NCBI RefSeq assembly: GCF_000516985.1
Contig: NW_006917101.1
Location: forward strand, 2,410,834 to 2,474,833
Direction of reading: 5' to 3'
Source of the DNA: Pestalotiopsis fici W106-1
Lineage: Eukaryota > Ascomycota > Sordariomycetes > Amphisphaeriales > Sporocadaceae
DNA: 64,000 nt
In this document: positions 35,592 through 47,710 of the stretch, piece by piece
How the letters are laid out: the number at the start of each line of letters is the position of its first letter
How positions within the stretch are numbered: position 1 is the first letter of the stretch
Position numbers and translations under genes: made by a program
The notes under the pieces: model-generated
Seen by the model: only the letters and a program-made list of their open reading frames with translations
Databases searched by the model: none
Told to the model about the DNA's origin: nothing

Positions 35592-37764
35592 TTACTCAAC
35601 TGACCATTCATGGTCGGAATCGCGGATGTATGTGCTTAGCCCCTTGACATCTTTTGTAACATTTGCCTTGACTTCGCCGTTGCCCAAGTATGCAAACCGA
35701 TTTCCATATCGGTATCGAATATTGTAATCTTCGAGGCGAGGCTCTTTGATCGTTTTGAGAAAGTGGATCGTCTGCATCCTCAATGGTTAGCTGCGAAGTG
35801 AATTGGGGTCGGCAAACCGAGACATGAGAGGAGAATTTGGGGATGTCAAACATACGCAGCCAGGCCACAGGTAGATTCTGTTCTTGATCTTGCCGTCCTT
35901 GAACCAACTGCGACACTGCTCTTGAAAAACTGTCGTCTCGTGAAACTTGTCAAAGTGCTTGTAAATATCGTCCAATGCATCTTGCTTGACATCGAGTGAT
36001 CGAATATTCTCGTGCTGTATCTTCTTCATCATCTTGATACTGTACTCGACTGTGGTCTCAATGGATGGCAGCAAAGTGCCTGATGACCAGGTAGCGCCGG
36101 GGCCCTGTCAAGGTAAAGAGTTGTCACATCAGCTACGAACACGATGACAGAAAACCTTTTTGTCCTCTACTCTACTTACCACTATTGTATAGTAGTTGGG
36201 AAATCGGGGAGTAGAAACACCCATGTACAGGTTCACACTGTCGCCCCAGTCCTCGTGGAGGGTGTTGCCGGCGGCATTGATGAGCTTGAACGCTGGGCGG
36301 AAGGCGACGTTGAAGCCAGTTGCACAGACGAGGATATCCACCTTGTGCAGCTCTCCGTCTTCAGTGACGATGCCCTCTGGAACGACCCTTTGGATTCCTC
36401 CATAGATTGGCTGCACATTGGGTTGCACAAGCGCCTCGAGATATCCGTCTCCAGGAGAGATGCGCCGACATCCAGGTGCCCACGTCGGGATGATGAATTC
36501 TTTGAGCTTCTCGTTACCCGGCCCGATCCGGCGGTGCATCTCTTCTGTTATAGCCTAGAGAAAAAGAAAAGGAAAGAGACGTTAGATTCGATAACGTTGG
36601 TGCAAATCCATCTGGTCCATCAAGGTAAACTCACCTTTCGGAAGGTCTCTGACATCTCTGAACCTTGCTGATACATGCCAAACAGCGAGTTGATTTCGGC
36701 CTCGATGCGTTTACGGAATGTGAGATAATACTCGTGGTCTTCACTGAACTTCTTCTTGTCGGCATCGGTAAAGGTGTATTGTCTCTTTCCGGGCTGGGCA
36801 GCAGCACCATTGTCGTTCTTTCGTAAATCCTCCTCCAAGACGCCACCACCAAAGGGCGGCGATATCCAAGTGGATGAGCGCATAAACACCTTTAGATGCT
36901 GCACTTCCTTTTGCAATGCTGGAACAATCTGGACACTTGTGCTACCCGTGCCAATGACCCCGACCGTCTTTCCTTGAAAATCGACCGAGTGGTCCCAATT
37001 GGCGGAATGCATCTTTGGCCCGGCAAAGTCGTGGACGCCGTCAATGTCGGGCCACTTCCAATTGTTGAGGATTCCTGTGCCATTGACTAGGCAATGACAC
37101 CAGTCTTTCCACGTGCCCTTGTTCACTTGGTCCTCGAGGGTCAACTGCCAAATGCCTTTTTCTTCATCCCACTGCGCCTCGACCACTTTGGTGTTGAGCT
37201 TCATGTATTGCTTGGACCCATGACGTTCGGCAAAGTCTTCAAAGTATCTCCGGATCTCGTCACCGTAGGCAAAATAGTGAGACCAATCTGGCTTGGGGTC
37301 CCAGGTAAATGTGTACAGAGGCGAAGGAATCTATAAGAAGGTCAATATACATAGCCTCAGTAACGGGGTAAACTTCAAAGAGTATGTCCTACATCACAAG
37401 CCACCCCTGGGTAGGTATTCTCATACCACGTTCCGCCAAATTGGGGGTTCTTGTCAAAGAGGGTCAATTCCCAACTGTCAGGGACCATCATTCTCTCCAT
37501 TTTATAAGCCAGGCAGAGACCTGATGCTCCGGCACCGATACATGCCACCCGGAGTTTTGTTGGCTTGGAATGGTATTGCTTCAATACGCTATACTCGGTT
37601 CCCTCTGGGATTGTGGGAGGATAGTGGTATTGGATCGCTGAAGAAACCGATTCGTCGGTTTTTACTTCCTTGACGGCGCCATTTGTGGCAGGCACAGTGT
37701 TGTCCAACGGCTTGCCCTCCCCATTGATGACGACCTGGGGCTCAGTGATGGCTGAAGGCGCCAT
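35592..37764 (-). CDS. Baeyer-Villiger monooxygenase 1 (FAD, NADPH; class B flavin monooxygenase)
   Basis: Five exons on the minus strand: 37764-37393, 37330-36635, 36554-36180, 36104-35856 and 35771-35592, giving 623 residues with every junction in phase 0. The FAD motif GAGASG lies at residues 77-82. The Baeyer-Villiger fingerprint FxGxxxHxxxW is present as FAGPKMHSANWD, followed by the NADPH motif VIGTGSTSVQ and the DILVCATGFN motif. These enzymes insert oxygen next to a ketone to make an ester or lactone. The first 65 residues before the FAD domain are an extension typical of the fungal and steroid-type subgroup. The last exon starts at a CAG acceptor that restores WPGCTIHFLKTIK. A paralogue of the same class lies at 51027-52894. 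The substrate cannot be read from the sequence. Confidence 0.9.
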
Positions 37765-38155
37765 GGCGTTTTCGGCGTGGAATTCTCGGCTTGCAATGGT
37801 GATCTATGGCGAAATAGTTTTCATGGACAAACCACAACCAAGCTGGTCTACAAGGGTTTTGCGCCTATGCCTTTACAGCAGTATCGATGTTGCGATGTAT
37901 GTTAAACAATCCGCAAAGTCAACACCAACGCCAGGTCCAATGGGTAAACAAGACACAAACGCGCTAGTTCGCAAGAAGGTGTTGGGATATTCGACTATAA
38001 AGTGCAGAAGCGCTGAAAGTGGAGAGAGAAAGCCGGTTATGAGGATCCAACAAGAAGAGCATGTCAGTATCCGACACGGAGGGAATATACATTCGAGCCG
38101 GGCCCTGATCTGGAAGCACACATGCATCTCACGCCGAGCACCGTCTATCACAGCA

Positions 38156-38207
<52 letters not shown>

Positions 38208-39697
38208 ACCAAGCGGGATGATGCATCACCTGCCGGCTGTCCTCTCTGGCCATGCTCGCACATCATAACCTCGAATGATGTGGCGCGACCACCCCTGGCA
38301 AATGCAAATGGCTGGTTGATCGTTCCCGAGTCATGACGATGCAGTCTATACTCCCGAAACCTAGGTCAAATCATAGATTGATTGTATAGGGATGCCCATT
38401 TCCGAGGCGGGCGCGTCCATGATAGATAGCATGACTACACCGGGGTAGGAAGATAGGTACCCAGCGCGAGTTGATTTTTAGCAGACCTGTTTACAGAGCC
38501 CGACGGTATCAAAGTTGGTGGTATGGCTCGTTGATGCACACCAGTTTTGCCGGATCCCAGACTTCTAGCATGTACGCTACATGCTACCCCTTTTTTCTTG
38601 TATATCAGAACATCAATCAGAACATCAAAGTGGCATTACTCATCCGAATCGGTTTCAATTGGATGATGATCTCGTGGCGTGTATCGAGGTGTACAGTGAG
38701 TGCTGCTACCTGTAAGCAGACTAGGGGGGCAAATAGACTGTACTAGGTATTGGTGGTAGACGAGCCACTAGCGGGCGGCGCCCATAGGCGAAAGAGTTTA
38801 TTGGATGGTTGGATAAGGATTTCCGTATAACTAGTAATAATACTCCATTGTCTATCATTGATCGCTCGCCTATAGGAGAAGGTCTCCTTGGGGATGGATT
38901 GTAACGACGTTCTGCAGCTATGTAATGTTTTAAATGCCGTATCCACTGACTGAAGTCTGTGCCAGTGTGCCCCTCGGAAGTCCATGGCTCGAGGGATGAG
39001 ATGCCGCTCGGCAGCCCGAGTATCGCCACGGGGCAACCTCTGCCTGGCCCGTCGGGCGCGGGTAGGTTATGAAGCGCCATTGGCGAAAACAATACCCAGA
39101 AACGTCTTCGCCTGACATCTGGCATCGTTTTCCGATATAATTCCAGCCGTCTATTTGGTAATGCATCAAAGCCATGTACATGCGCAAAATCAGGGGTGTA
39201 CAGAAGTGACACGCCAAACTCGCAGCTCACGCGCATAATACTGCTTGGCCAGCTTGAGGATCTACAGACAAGATCCCTCTCTGGTATGTTTGTCTTCAAG
39301 TGAGAGATTGGCAAGCAAACAAGTGGCTGCTGGTTCAAGCAGCTCAGACGCACGAGGTAGGGCAGGCAACATGTCGCGAAAAACTACTCGTCGTGGTCAT
39401 GTCGGTTGTGCATTGCCATTGGGGGAGAAAACATCAGGTCAGCTTCTGTGCATCGGCGGTCTTCCAGTCCAGGTAATGAGCTAATATACCCCTTGCAGCT
39501 AACCTAGACGCCTATCGTTTCTAGGTGACTGAATATACCCCGCGCCATTACTTGGCTGGACATCTTATCTTTATAGTACTTGCATGTACTCTGTAGTTCA
39601 AGTAGAAAAACCATTTTGGAATCAATAGACCTCTCTAGTCTCCATGACTTGATATACTTTGGAAACGAAGAAACAAAAAATCAAGCAGACCCGAGCC
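37765..39697. promoter_or_regulatory. Divergent intergenic region between BVMO 1 and the PRISE-type reductase
   Basis: About 1.9 kb separates two divergent genes of the catabolic set, so it must contain both promoters. It holds a (TG)23 tract at 38161-38206 and otherwise shows no coding signal. Shared regulation of the two genes is inference from layout. Confidence 0.5.
38161..38206. repeat. (TG)23 dinucleotide microsatellite
   Basis: Forty-six bases of perfect TG repeat, about 400 bases upstream of the BVMO 1 start. Such tracts are length-variable and can adopt Z-DNA. Confidence 0.97.
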
Positions 39698-41012
39698 ATG
39701 TCAAAGCATGCATTGGTTTTTGGTGAGCAAAACAAGGAACCCGGCGTTTGTCTGATTTGGGCTGCAAACACTGACAGCATATCCAAGGCGCCAGTGGCAT
39801 CACTGGATGGGCCATCACCAAGGCCATTTTGGACGGCTATCCCAGTGCAGACACTTTTGGTTCAGTCACGGCCTTGACCAATCGTCCTCTGAGCATCGAG
39901 GACGCATTGTGGCCCCAGTCACCCAAACTCGATGTTGTCAGCGGTCTCGATCTTTTAACTCCCAAAGGCCAAGAAGGACTCGAAGCAGAACTTAAAGAGC
40001 GAGTCAAACATGCAGGCGAGATAACACATCTTTACTTTTTTGGTATGTATACTTTTTTTGAGCAGAAATGGATTGCAGAAAGGTTTCTAATGCAAACAAA
40101 ATGGAAATAGCCTACATCATGGATGGTGATCCTGCCAAGGAAATCGAAATCAATCTCGAGTTGGTCAAACGAGCCGTGACAGCAATTGAGCATCTCTCGC
40201 CCAGTCTCGAGTTTGTGGTGCTTCCCACTGGCACCAAGGCCTATGGCGTCCACCTGATAGACCAGTTCCCCTTCTCGGACAAGTTACCTCTCAAGGAGAG
40301 CCTCCCCCGAATCCCAGAGCCCCACGCATCACAAATGTTTTATTACAACCAGGCCGATATGCTGTCGAGCATGTCCGAGGGCAAATCATGGACATGGTGC
40401 GAGATGATGCCAGACGTGATTGTGGGGTTCGTCCCAAATAACAACATCTACTGCCTCGCACAGGCTCTGGCAACCTACCTGTCTCTATATGCCGAGATCA
40501 ATGGGAAAGGAAGCGAGGTCGTCTTCCCTGGGACGGAGAAGTCGTACACGATTCTCAGCAACGACAGTAGCCAGGACATTGTCGCCAAGGCTTCCATTAT
40601 TGCCTCTCTTCGCCCGGACATCAGTTCGGGGCAGCGATACAATGCGGCTGACAATGCAGAGGCCTCTTCGTGGAGTGTCAAGTGGCCAGTCATTTGCGAG
40701 TATTTTGGCCTCAAAGGCATCGGACCGACATCCACCTCTGGCTCCGACCCACAGCCGTCAGAGTACCTAGCAGATCACTTGACCGAGTGGCAGGCCCTGG
40801 AGAAGAAGCACGGTCTCAAGACGGGTCGTGTCGGCAACGATCGCAGCTTTGGCGGTTTTCCGTACTTTATCATGACCATGTTCAATTTTGATCGCCATCT
40901 CGATATGACCAAATGCCATGAGATGATGGGGGATGCAAAGGTGGAAACCGATGCCAAGGGCGCGTGGTGGACTGCGTTCGATCGATTTAAAGAGGCCAAG
41001 ATTATTCCTTGA
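39698..41012 (+). CDS. PRISE-like NAD(P)H enone reductase (progesterone 5-beta-reductase/iridoid synthase family)
   Basis: Three exons: 39698-39722 (25 nt), 39788-40042 and 40111-41012, giving 393 residues. Joining exons 1 and 2 restores ALVFGASGITGWAITKAIL, the GxxGxxGW cofactor motif of this extended-SDR family. The catalytic pair of PRISE enzymes is present: Lys in PTGTKAYGVH (about residue 136) and Tyr in MFYYNQADML (about residue 172). Family members reduce the C=C bond of enones, including 3-oxo-4-ene steroids and the iridoid precursor 8-oxogeranial. It is divergent from BVMO 1, and enone saturation before ring or chain oxygen insertion is a sensible pairing, but the substrate is unknown. 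The small first exon would be missed by simple gene calling. Confidence 0.85.
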
Positions 41013-41652
41013 TGGGCAACGGTAACGATGAGAGGTGACTTTCATTTAGAAACAGAATCCAATAGCTACTACTTACATACTCTCGACCCTAGCTTTAACC
41101 CTAAGCTGTGTCTACTACACCTAAGCAAGGCCGCCACAATCGTGACCCTTGGACTGATGATACAATTGGATACTCGGTTACATATACGCTGTTTCTTTAC
41201 TCTTGTTTTTCAGTATCAAAGATGGATTCTCGGGGAGTTTTTGCTGCTCTCGAAAGATTCCCAAGTGAAAGCAACGCCTACATACAGTCCATAACCACGA
41301 CCCCAAACACTCCAACTGACTCCAAATCTTTGCAGGGTCGTCTTGGATAGTACCTTGCCGGCACCCCCACAAGTGATTGGGGGCGGGAATCTAGCTAGGT
41401 GCCTAGGTGAGCTTTCTACGAGCCGCGGTAATATTGCCTGTATTGTGCCTCCAAATACTGCGGGGTCCTTGGGATAATGTACGAGATGCACTATAAGCGG
41501 TGGTCTTTATTACCGAATTTCTCATCTACTGCGTCTTGCTTGAACGCGACGACGCAACCTCCTACGTCAAATTGTTCCAATATCTACTACCGACACAATC
41601 GAGAAGAAACAAAACATTTTGCATTTACAAAAAGACACTCATTTGTTACACA
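41013..41652. other. Intergenic region upstream of the acyl-CoA dehydrogenase
   Basis: Promoter region of the acyl-CoA dehydrogenase gene. The frame that is open upstream of 41653 is an in-frame extension, not a separate gene. Confidence 0.4.
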
Positions 41653-43123
41653 ATGTCCCCCGAACCTACAACGGCATTGAAAGGCCCTGCCTTTGAACGC
41701 ATTCCTCCATGGGTGCAGCAAAAGCTCTCTCCGCTTGCCATTGACAAGATCCAAGCTGTCCATGAATGGGTTGAGCACGAGTGCATCCCCAGGGAGCCCA
41801 TCTATAGAGCACAGCTCGAGGGCAAGCGATGGAATACGCCACCCATTATACACGAGCTCCGGCAAAAGGCCAAGGAGCGAGGATTGTTCAATCTGTTCCT
41901 CCCCAAACATTTCAAAGAAAGTCCTGGTTTGACGAATCTGGAATACTCTTGCTGCGCAGAAATCATGGGCAGATGTTATTGGGCCGCTCAGGCAAGTATA
42001 TCCATTCCTACAACAACAACAACAACAACAACAACAAACACAAACACTCCTCTATCGTATCAATAATCAAAGAAAGAGCAGCGGCTAATAATGCTTCACG
42101 ACACAGACCATGAATTGCCACGCCCCCGAAACCGGCAACATTGAACTCTTGGCCAAGTATTGCAATGAGGAGCAAAAGCAAAAGTGGCTCAAGCCCCTCT
42201 TGGAAGGAGACGCCTCTTCTGCCTACTCCATGACGGAGCCAGATGTGGCCAGCTCAGACGCCACGCAGATTGGCATCCGCATCACCCGCGACGGTGACCA
42301 CTATGTCATCAATGGGCGAAAACTCTACGGAAACTGCCTCTGGAACAAGGAGCTGTCGTTCTACATCCTCATGGGCTGCAGCGATCCCAACAATCCCGAC
42401 AAGTGGCGCCGTCACTCCATGCTCGTCGTCCCGTGCAGCACGCCAGGCATCACGCAAGTGCGCAACCTCACCATCATGGGCTACGATCATGCCCCCGAAG
42501 GACATGGAGAGTATCTGTACGAGAATGTTCGGGTTCCGGTCGAGAACATTATCCTAGGCGAAGGGAGAGCGTTTGAGATTGCGCAGGGAAGACTCGGACC
42601 CGGGCGCATCCATCACTGCATGAGACTCATCGGCCAGTGCGAACGCGCCTACGAGCTCGCCCTGATCCGCTGCAACGACCCTCGCAAGAAGCCCAGAGGC
42701 AAGTTTATTGGAGAGTTTGACTCGAATATCGAACGCATCGCCCAGATGCGCCTCGAGCTGGATGCGGCCAGACTCGTAGTGCTCAATGCCGCCGATACCA
42801 TGGATCTCCACGGCAACAAGGCGGGCAAGCGCAGCATTGCCCAGAGCAAGATTCTCGTGCCAGTAATGGCCGCCAAGTGGATTGACGAGTGCATGCAAAT
42901 CTACGGCGGCCAAGGACTTACTCAGCATACTGCCCTGCCCGAGATGTGGACGTATGCCAGGTTTGTGAGAGTTGCCGACGGTCCTGATGCGGCACACAGG
43001 CATCAGGTTGGGCGAGAAGAGATGAAGACAGCCCAAGGCTTTATCGACCGACACAGGAAATACCAGGAGGAGTACAAGAAGTTTGCCGAGCAATACGGAG
43101 AAAAGTACATAACTTTTGATTAA
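41653..43123 (+). CDS. Acyl-CoA dehydrogenase (ACAD10/11-like)
   Basis: Two exons: 41653-41991 and 42107-43123, giving 451 residues. The intron starts with GC (GCAAGT, 41992) and ends with CAG at 42106, a rare GC-AG intron. Reading across it gives GRCYWAAQTMNCHAPETGNI, which matches the family. FAD and substrate motifs are YSMTEPDVASSDATQ and WRRHSMLVVPC. The end QIYGGQGLTQHTALPEMW followed by RVADGPDAAHRHQVGREE is typical of ACAD10/11-type enzymes, in which the YGGxG loop contacts FAD. These flavoproteins make a trans-2-enoyl-CoA from an acyl-CoA in beta-oxidation. It lies directly after the PRISE gene. No peroxisomal or clear mitochondrial signal is visible, and the chain length it handles cannot be deduced. 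Confidence 0.9.
42011..42037. repeat. (CAA)9 trinucleotide repeat inside the acyl-CoA dehydrogenase intron
   Basis: Nine CAA units lie about 20 bases downstream of the GC donor. The tract is intronic, so length changes would not alter the protein. Confidence 0.9.
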
Positions 43124-44070
43124 TCACCTAGATGCTGAATTTGAGAGTTCCTACCACTACCTCGCTGATTCACCTGTTTTGTGTCTGGGTGCTTCCGGCA
43201 CTACCAATGATAAAAATTCAAGATTGAATGGCGAATTACACATCTCCGGTAGTTACATGCGTGAAATCATCCAAGCAATCGACAAAGTGCAATCTGCCAT
43301 TTGGGATTTTCTGCCTCTGCGGCGCAATACAAAAAGACTCTAGAGATGTCTTGGCTAGAATATTGCAACCAATTATATGATCAGCATAATACTCGTGAGG
43401 GAGTTTGTTCACAGGGGAGGACCATAAATCTCATGCGAGTCATGGCATCAGAAGAATGGACTCTTCAATGACTCGGACGGAAATGGTTAACCATGACCTT
43501 TTGCAACACGCGATTGGTTGCGGTCACCCAGGTTGGGTAGGCAGGCAGGTTCCGTATACCATGTGCTACTCCACTATCGGACCAGGTACCTACCTACGTA
43601 CAGTCCTTCTCGGTTGACAAGGACAGTATTGGGGATGGGGGGGTTTTGTGGAGGTGGTATAGCATCGTAAACGAGATGCCTCGACTTACCCCGCGCGCCA
43701 ACCTGGAATGATGCTCATTAGTCTCGGCATGGATATATCGCGATGTTCTATTGGGATCCGATGCCTTTCTGAGTAGTGTATCCGAGGGGCTTAGTGGCAG
43801 CTGAAGGGTAGCATCGGATGTGGTATTGCGCACTTGAATATCCATCTACAGAGTACTGAGGGTGGTGGGTTAGTAAGGTCCGGGTAGGGTGATCAATAGA
43901 GTGAGTACCATGCAGTCTTGGCAATCATCATAAGCTCCGTTGGGTTGTTATCCTTTTCCATTGAGGGTGAGACCTTTCTTTTGTAGGCTGATCTTGATAA
44001 AACTTTGCAAATCATTCTCCTCTCCATTATTTTGCAGTGTCGTTGTCATCGCAAAGTCTCCGTCACAACC
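43124..44070. other. Intergenic region
   Basis: 3' flank of the acyl-CoA dehydrogenase and promoter of the aldehyde dehydrogenase. ACCTACCTACG occurs at about 43588. No coding signal is seen. Confidence 0.4.
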
Positions 44071-45709
44071 ATGTCTCACCTAGGAGCCTCGTTGAAGGAA
44101 GCCGTTGTTGGCAGTGCGTCGAGCTTTCCATGGAACAAGTCGAATTTGCCAAAGCAATTGTTCATTAACAATGAGGTGAATTAACTTCTTGTGAGGTTCT
44201 AAGAGGATACACACCACTAAGATAAACAAACAGTATGTCGATTCCAAGAACGACAAGAAGCTGGAACTGTACAGTCCCAAAGACGGATCCGAGGTTGCCA
44301 AGGACGTAGCTCTGGCTGGCGAGCATGATGTCGACGCAGCAGTGGCAGCAGCACAGGCGGCATTTCCGGGTTGGAAGAAGACGCCGCCAACAGTGAAAAG
44401 AGATCTCCTGCTCAAGTTTGCCAACCTCCTCGAGGCACACGGAAAGACGTTGGCGGAACTCACACGTCTCACTCTTGGTGCGCCTTTTGGCTCCTTTGGC
44501 TCTTTTGAAATCAACATGGCGGTTGAGTCGTTTCGCTATTTTGCCGGCTGGATCGACAAGTTCGCCGGAGAAAGCTATCCGCAAGACGACGGCTTCATGA
44601 AGATCGTACGCAACGAGCCCTTGGGCGTGACCGCCGGCATCATTCCGTGGAACGGTCCCCTCGGAAATGTCGGCATGAAAGCCGGTCCTGCTCTAGCTAC
44701 GGGCAATTGCTTTATCCTCAAGCCGTCCGAGAAGACGCCCTTTGCGGCCCTCTCTCTTGGAACACTCATCAAGGAGGCCGGTTTCCCGCCTGGCGTCTTT
44801 CAAGTCCTGTCGGGAGATGGTACCACTGGTGCGCTGCTTGCGAGTCATATGAGCATCCGTAAGGTTTCCTTCACTGGATCCACAACGACTGGCCGCAAAA
44901 TTCAAGAGATGGCAGCCAAGAGCAACTTGAAGCGTGTCACTCTTGAGCTCGGCGGAAAGAGTCCAGCTGTGGTCTTTGATGACGCCAATCTGGAGAACGC
45001 AATTACATGGTGTGTCAATGCCATTTGTGCCAACACTGGCCAAGTCTGTTTTGCTGCTAGCCGTGTCTACGTGCAGGAGGGCATCTATGACAAGTTTGTC
45101 CAAGGGTACAAAAAGGCCATGGAAGAGAGGGCAAAGACGGTCGGCGATCCCGATGAAGACAGTACCGTTATGGGCCCTCTCGTGGACAAGCTGCAATTCG
45201 AGAGAGTCACTGGGTTCATGGATCGTGGAAAGTCTCAGGGAACCCTCTTGACGGGAGGCGGACGCGTTGGCTCGACAGTAAGTCTATGACCCAGTCTTGG
45301 CTCAAATAATATTGATATATGACTGACATGTGTATCTCTCACTCAGGGGTTTTTCGTTGAGCCTACGGTCTTTACAAATGTTCCTGCAGATGCCGAGATC
45401 TCGCGCAACGAGATCTTTGGTCCCGTGTCCGTTCTGAACAGCTTCAAGACCGAAGAAGAGATCGTTGCCAGAGCCAACGATACTAATTTCGGGCTCATGG
45501 CGGGTGTTTTTACTCAAGACATTAACAAAGCGATGCGCGTCGCCTCTGACATTGATAGTGGTATGGTTGGAATCAATTGCGTCTCTCTGTGCTTCCTCAC
45601 GGCGCCATTCGGTGGAAGTAAAGAGAGCGGGACAGGTCGGGAAAATGCCATTAATGCGCTGCGCATGTTTACGGAACCAAAGACTGTCATGATTAATCTG
45701 ACCTATTAG
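44071..45709 (+). CDS. Aldehyde dehydrogenase (NAD(P)-dependent)
   Basis: Three exons: 44071-44175, 44234-45277 and 45347-45709, giving 503 residues, the normal size. The first intron falls inside LFINNE-YVDSKND, a common place for an intron in fungal ALDHs. Motifs include IIPWNGPLGNVG, KPSEKTPFAAL, the cofactor motif FTGSTTTGRKI, the general-base Glu in LELGGKSP (about residue 273), and the nucleophile Cys in CANTGQVCFAASR (about residue 307). NEIFGPV and FGGSKESGTGREN are standard. It oxidises an aldehyde to an acid, which fits between an alcohol-oxidising SDR and the CoA ligase nearby. It is convergent with the SDR gene, about 200 bases away. The true substrate is unknown. Confidence 0.93.
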
Positions 45710-45923
45710 ATGGAAGTTGGCTGTAAGTAGTCTCTAGCTACCTAGTGACTGCGCATGGGCACTCGAATCAGACATTCATTTACATTGCATTTCACGGACA
45801 ATTTCCAAGAATAATTCTTTGTCCCACTTGCTTTGAAAGACCGAACCCCCAATGTAGGGAATGTTAGTGGGCACAAGCTGCAGCTGGCAATTCTATATAC
45901 ACAAGTAGTGATACGGCATGGTC

Positions 45924-47006
45924 TTACAACCTAGAAAGTCTGCCAGCTGTTAATCTAGCTCCTCCATCCACCGCAATGTTGACTCCATTGCTAGAAATTT
46001 CATTAGTCAGTGACCGTTGTGCAACATTGAAAATCAGTCGCTTGGACCTACACATATCTTCCAGCTGGTGAGCATAGGAAAGTGGCAACACCACCAATAT
46101 CCTCGGGCTCTCCTAATCTTCCCAAAGGATTGTCATGACTTAGACTCTCCTCTCCTCCCAGGTTGCTGATTAGTCCTTGCGCAAGCTTGCTGGGGAAAAA
46201 CCCTGGAGCAATGGAGTTGGATGTAATATCGCGCGGTCCCAGTTCGACAGCAAGATTTCTAGCCAGGTGCTTGTTTCGATATTAGCCACAGAGAAGAGAG
46301 AAGAGAGAAAGGGGTAGAGATGGCGAGAGAAAAGACACGTCTTCTTTACATGCAGCCATGGACTTACATCAGCTGCTGCTTTAGAGGCAGCGTACATGAT
46401 GGTGCCGTTTTCCCCAACGTGAGGAACATTGGTACCGGCAGTCGAGCTGATGATCAACAACCTCGATGGATCTTGTTTGGTGCCTGCTTGGGATAACAAG
46501 GGCAGAAATCTGTTTGTTACTGTTAGTAGCAAAATCCCCCGTCTCTATCTCTCTGTCTCTCTTTCTCCGAGGTCTTCGTACTGTTGCGTCAACTCAAATA
46601 TTCCTCGAACATTGAGGTCCAGAATCTTGGTCGAACTGCTCGGTGGTGCATCTTCGAATCGCGAACCCCAAGCCGCCCCCGCGTTGCATACGAGAATGTC
46701 CAGTCCGCGACCACCCAAGACTTTCCTGACCTGGCCGGCGAACCGGACAATATCTTGCGAGTCGCCAACATTTGCTGCCAGCCCGGTGGCCTTGCCTCGG
46801 ATGCCCGGTAGTGCGTTGAGCTTTTCAGCCGCCTGCGCGATGCCCCGAGGGCCTTCAAGTTTCCGCGCAGTAATGATGACGTGCGAACAGCCAGAGAGCA
46901 AGAAGGCCGTCGCAATGTGCAGGCCCAGTCCCCTGGAACCGCCCGTGACAACTGCCGTCTTGCCCTCGAGTGAAAAGATGGAGTCAAAGTTGCGCAGTTC
47001 GGACAT
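45924..47006 (-). CDS. Short-chain dehydrogenase/reductase (classical SDR)
   Basis: Four exons on the minus strand: 47006-46582, 46509-46368, 46269-46052 and 45990-45924, giving 283 residues. The cofactor motif TGGSRGLG is at residues 21-28, LDILVCNAGAAWGSR carries the NAG element, the catalytic Ser lies in IISSTAGTNV, and YAASKAAADHLARN gives YxxxK. The last exon is only 67 bases and adds the NGVNIAVDGGARLTAG tail, using a GTAGGT donor at the end of exon 3. ITARKLEG after strand 2 suggests an Arg-bearing NADP-binding pocket, though this is a weak hint. It is divergent from the CoA ligase and convergent with the aldehyde dehydrogenase, inside the catabolic set. It probably oxidises or reduces an alcohol intermediate of the pathway. 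Confidence 0.87.
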
Positions 47007-47710
47007 GGTGATTTGTTTTTAAGTTTTTGTTTGATTCGATCAAGACCAATCATGCAATAATATGATACAGTTAGCTTATTGAAGCTTTGCCTTTTATTCT
47101 CATGCCTGGCAGAAACAAAGGCTGAATTGGTCAACTAAAAATAAATGATTTACTGCAAAGGATGATTAGATATCCTCTATCTAACCTAGTTGGCTACAAA
47201 GTTCACTCGGGGGGCAGCCAATAGAAACGGCGGACCTGAACAGACGCATTTTGGATGCTTTCGCTTCTAGCCGTGGGTATCTCGGTAGGAAAACCAGCTA
47301 TAGCCCCATGTAATGGCGGGGGTTGGTGCAGTCAGTATAAGCCAAACCTGGGGTTCGGTTTGGGGAAATGGAAGGCGGTTCTACTTACCCCGCTGTCCCG
47401 CAGCAGAGGAGGAGCTCGACAGGGGAGAGCTCGAGAGGTATGATGGAGGTACCAGATAGCCGAAAATAGATTGCCACGGAAGCCCGAGAACTAGATGGTA
47501 GATCGTGGGGTGGTTTAAACTCGAGCAGTGCTTACCTATTGTTGTTGATGCTGACGCATGGGAAGTTTGATTTAAGTGGGAAGAAAAGAAAAGAAAATAG
47601 AGCCTTGACATCTTTGAAAAGGGCCAAGATTTCCATCAAAGCGAATCCAGATCTTGTAAAATCGTACGCAACGTGTTTCCGTTTGTTTTATTCAGGTGGA
47701 CATTGCCATC
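47007..47710. promoter_or_regulatory. Divergent promoter region of the SDR and CoA ligase genes
   Basis: About 0.7 kb between divergent genes of the catabolic set. It contains a CCAAT sequence near 47218 next to CGGCGGACC near 47229, a CGG-type triplet context that Zn2Cys6 regulators often use. No site is proven. Confidence 0.4.

Noticed and set aside
41500..41652. Upstream in-frame extension of the acyl-CoA dehydrogenase (start at 41500)
   Set aside because: The extra 51 residues are unlike the family N-terminus, and MSPEPTTALKG at 41653 gives the expected length.
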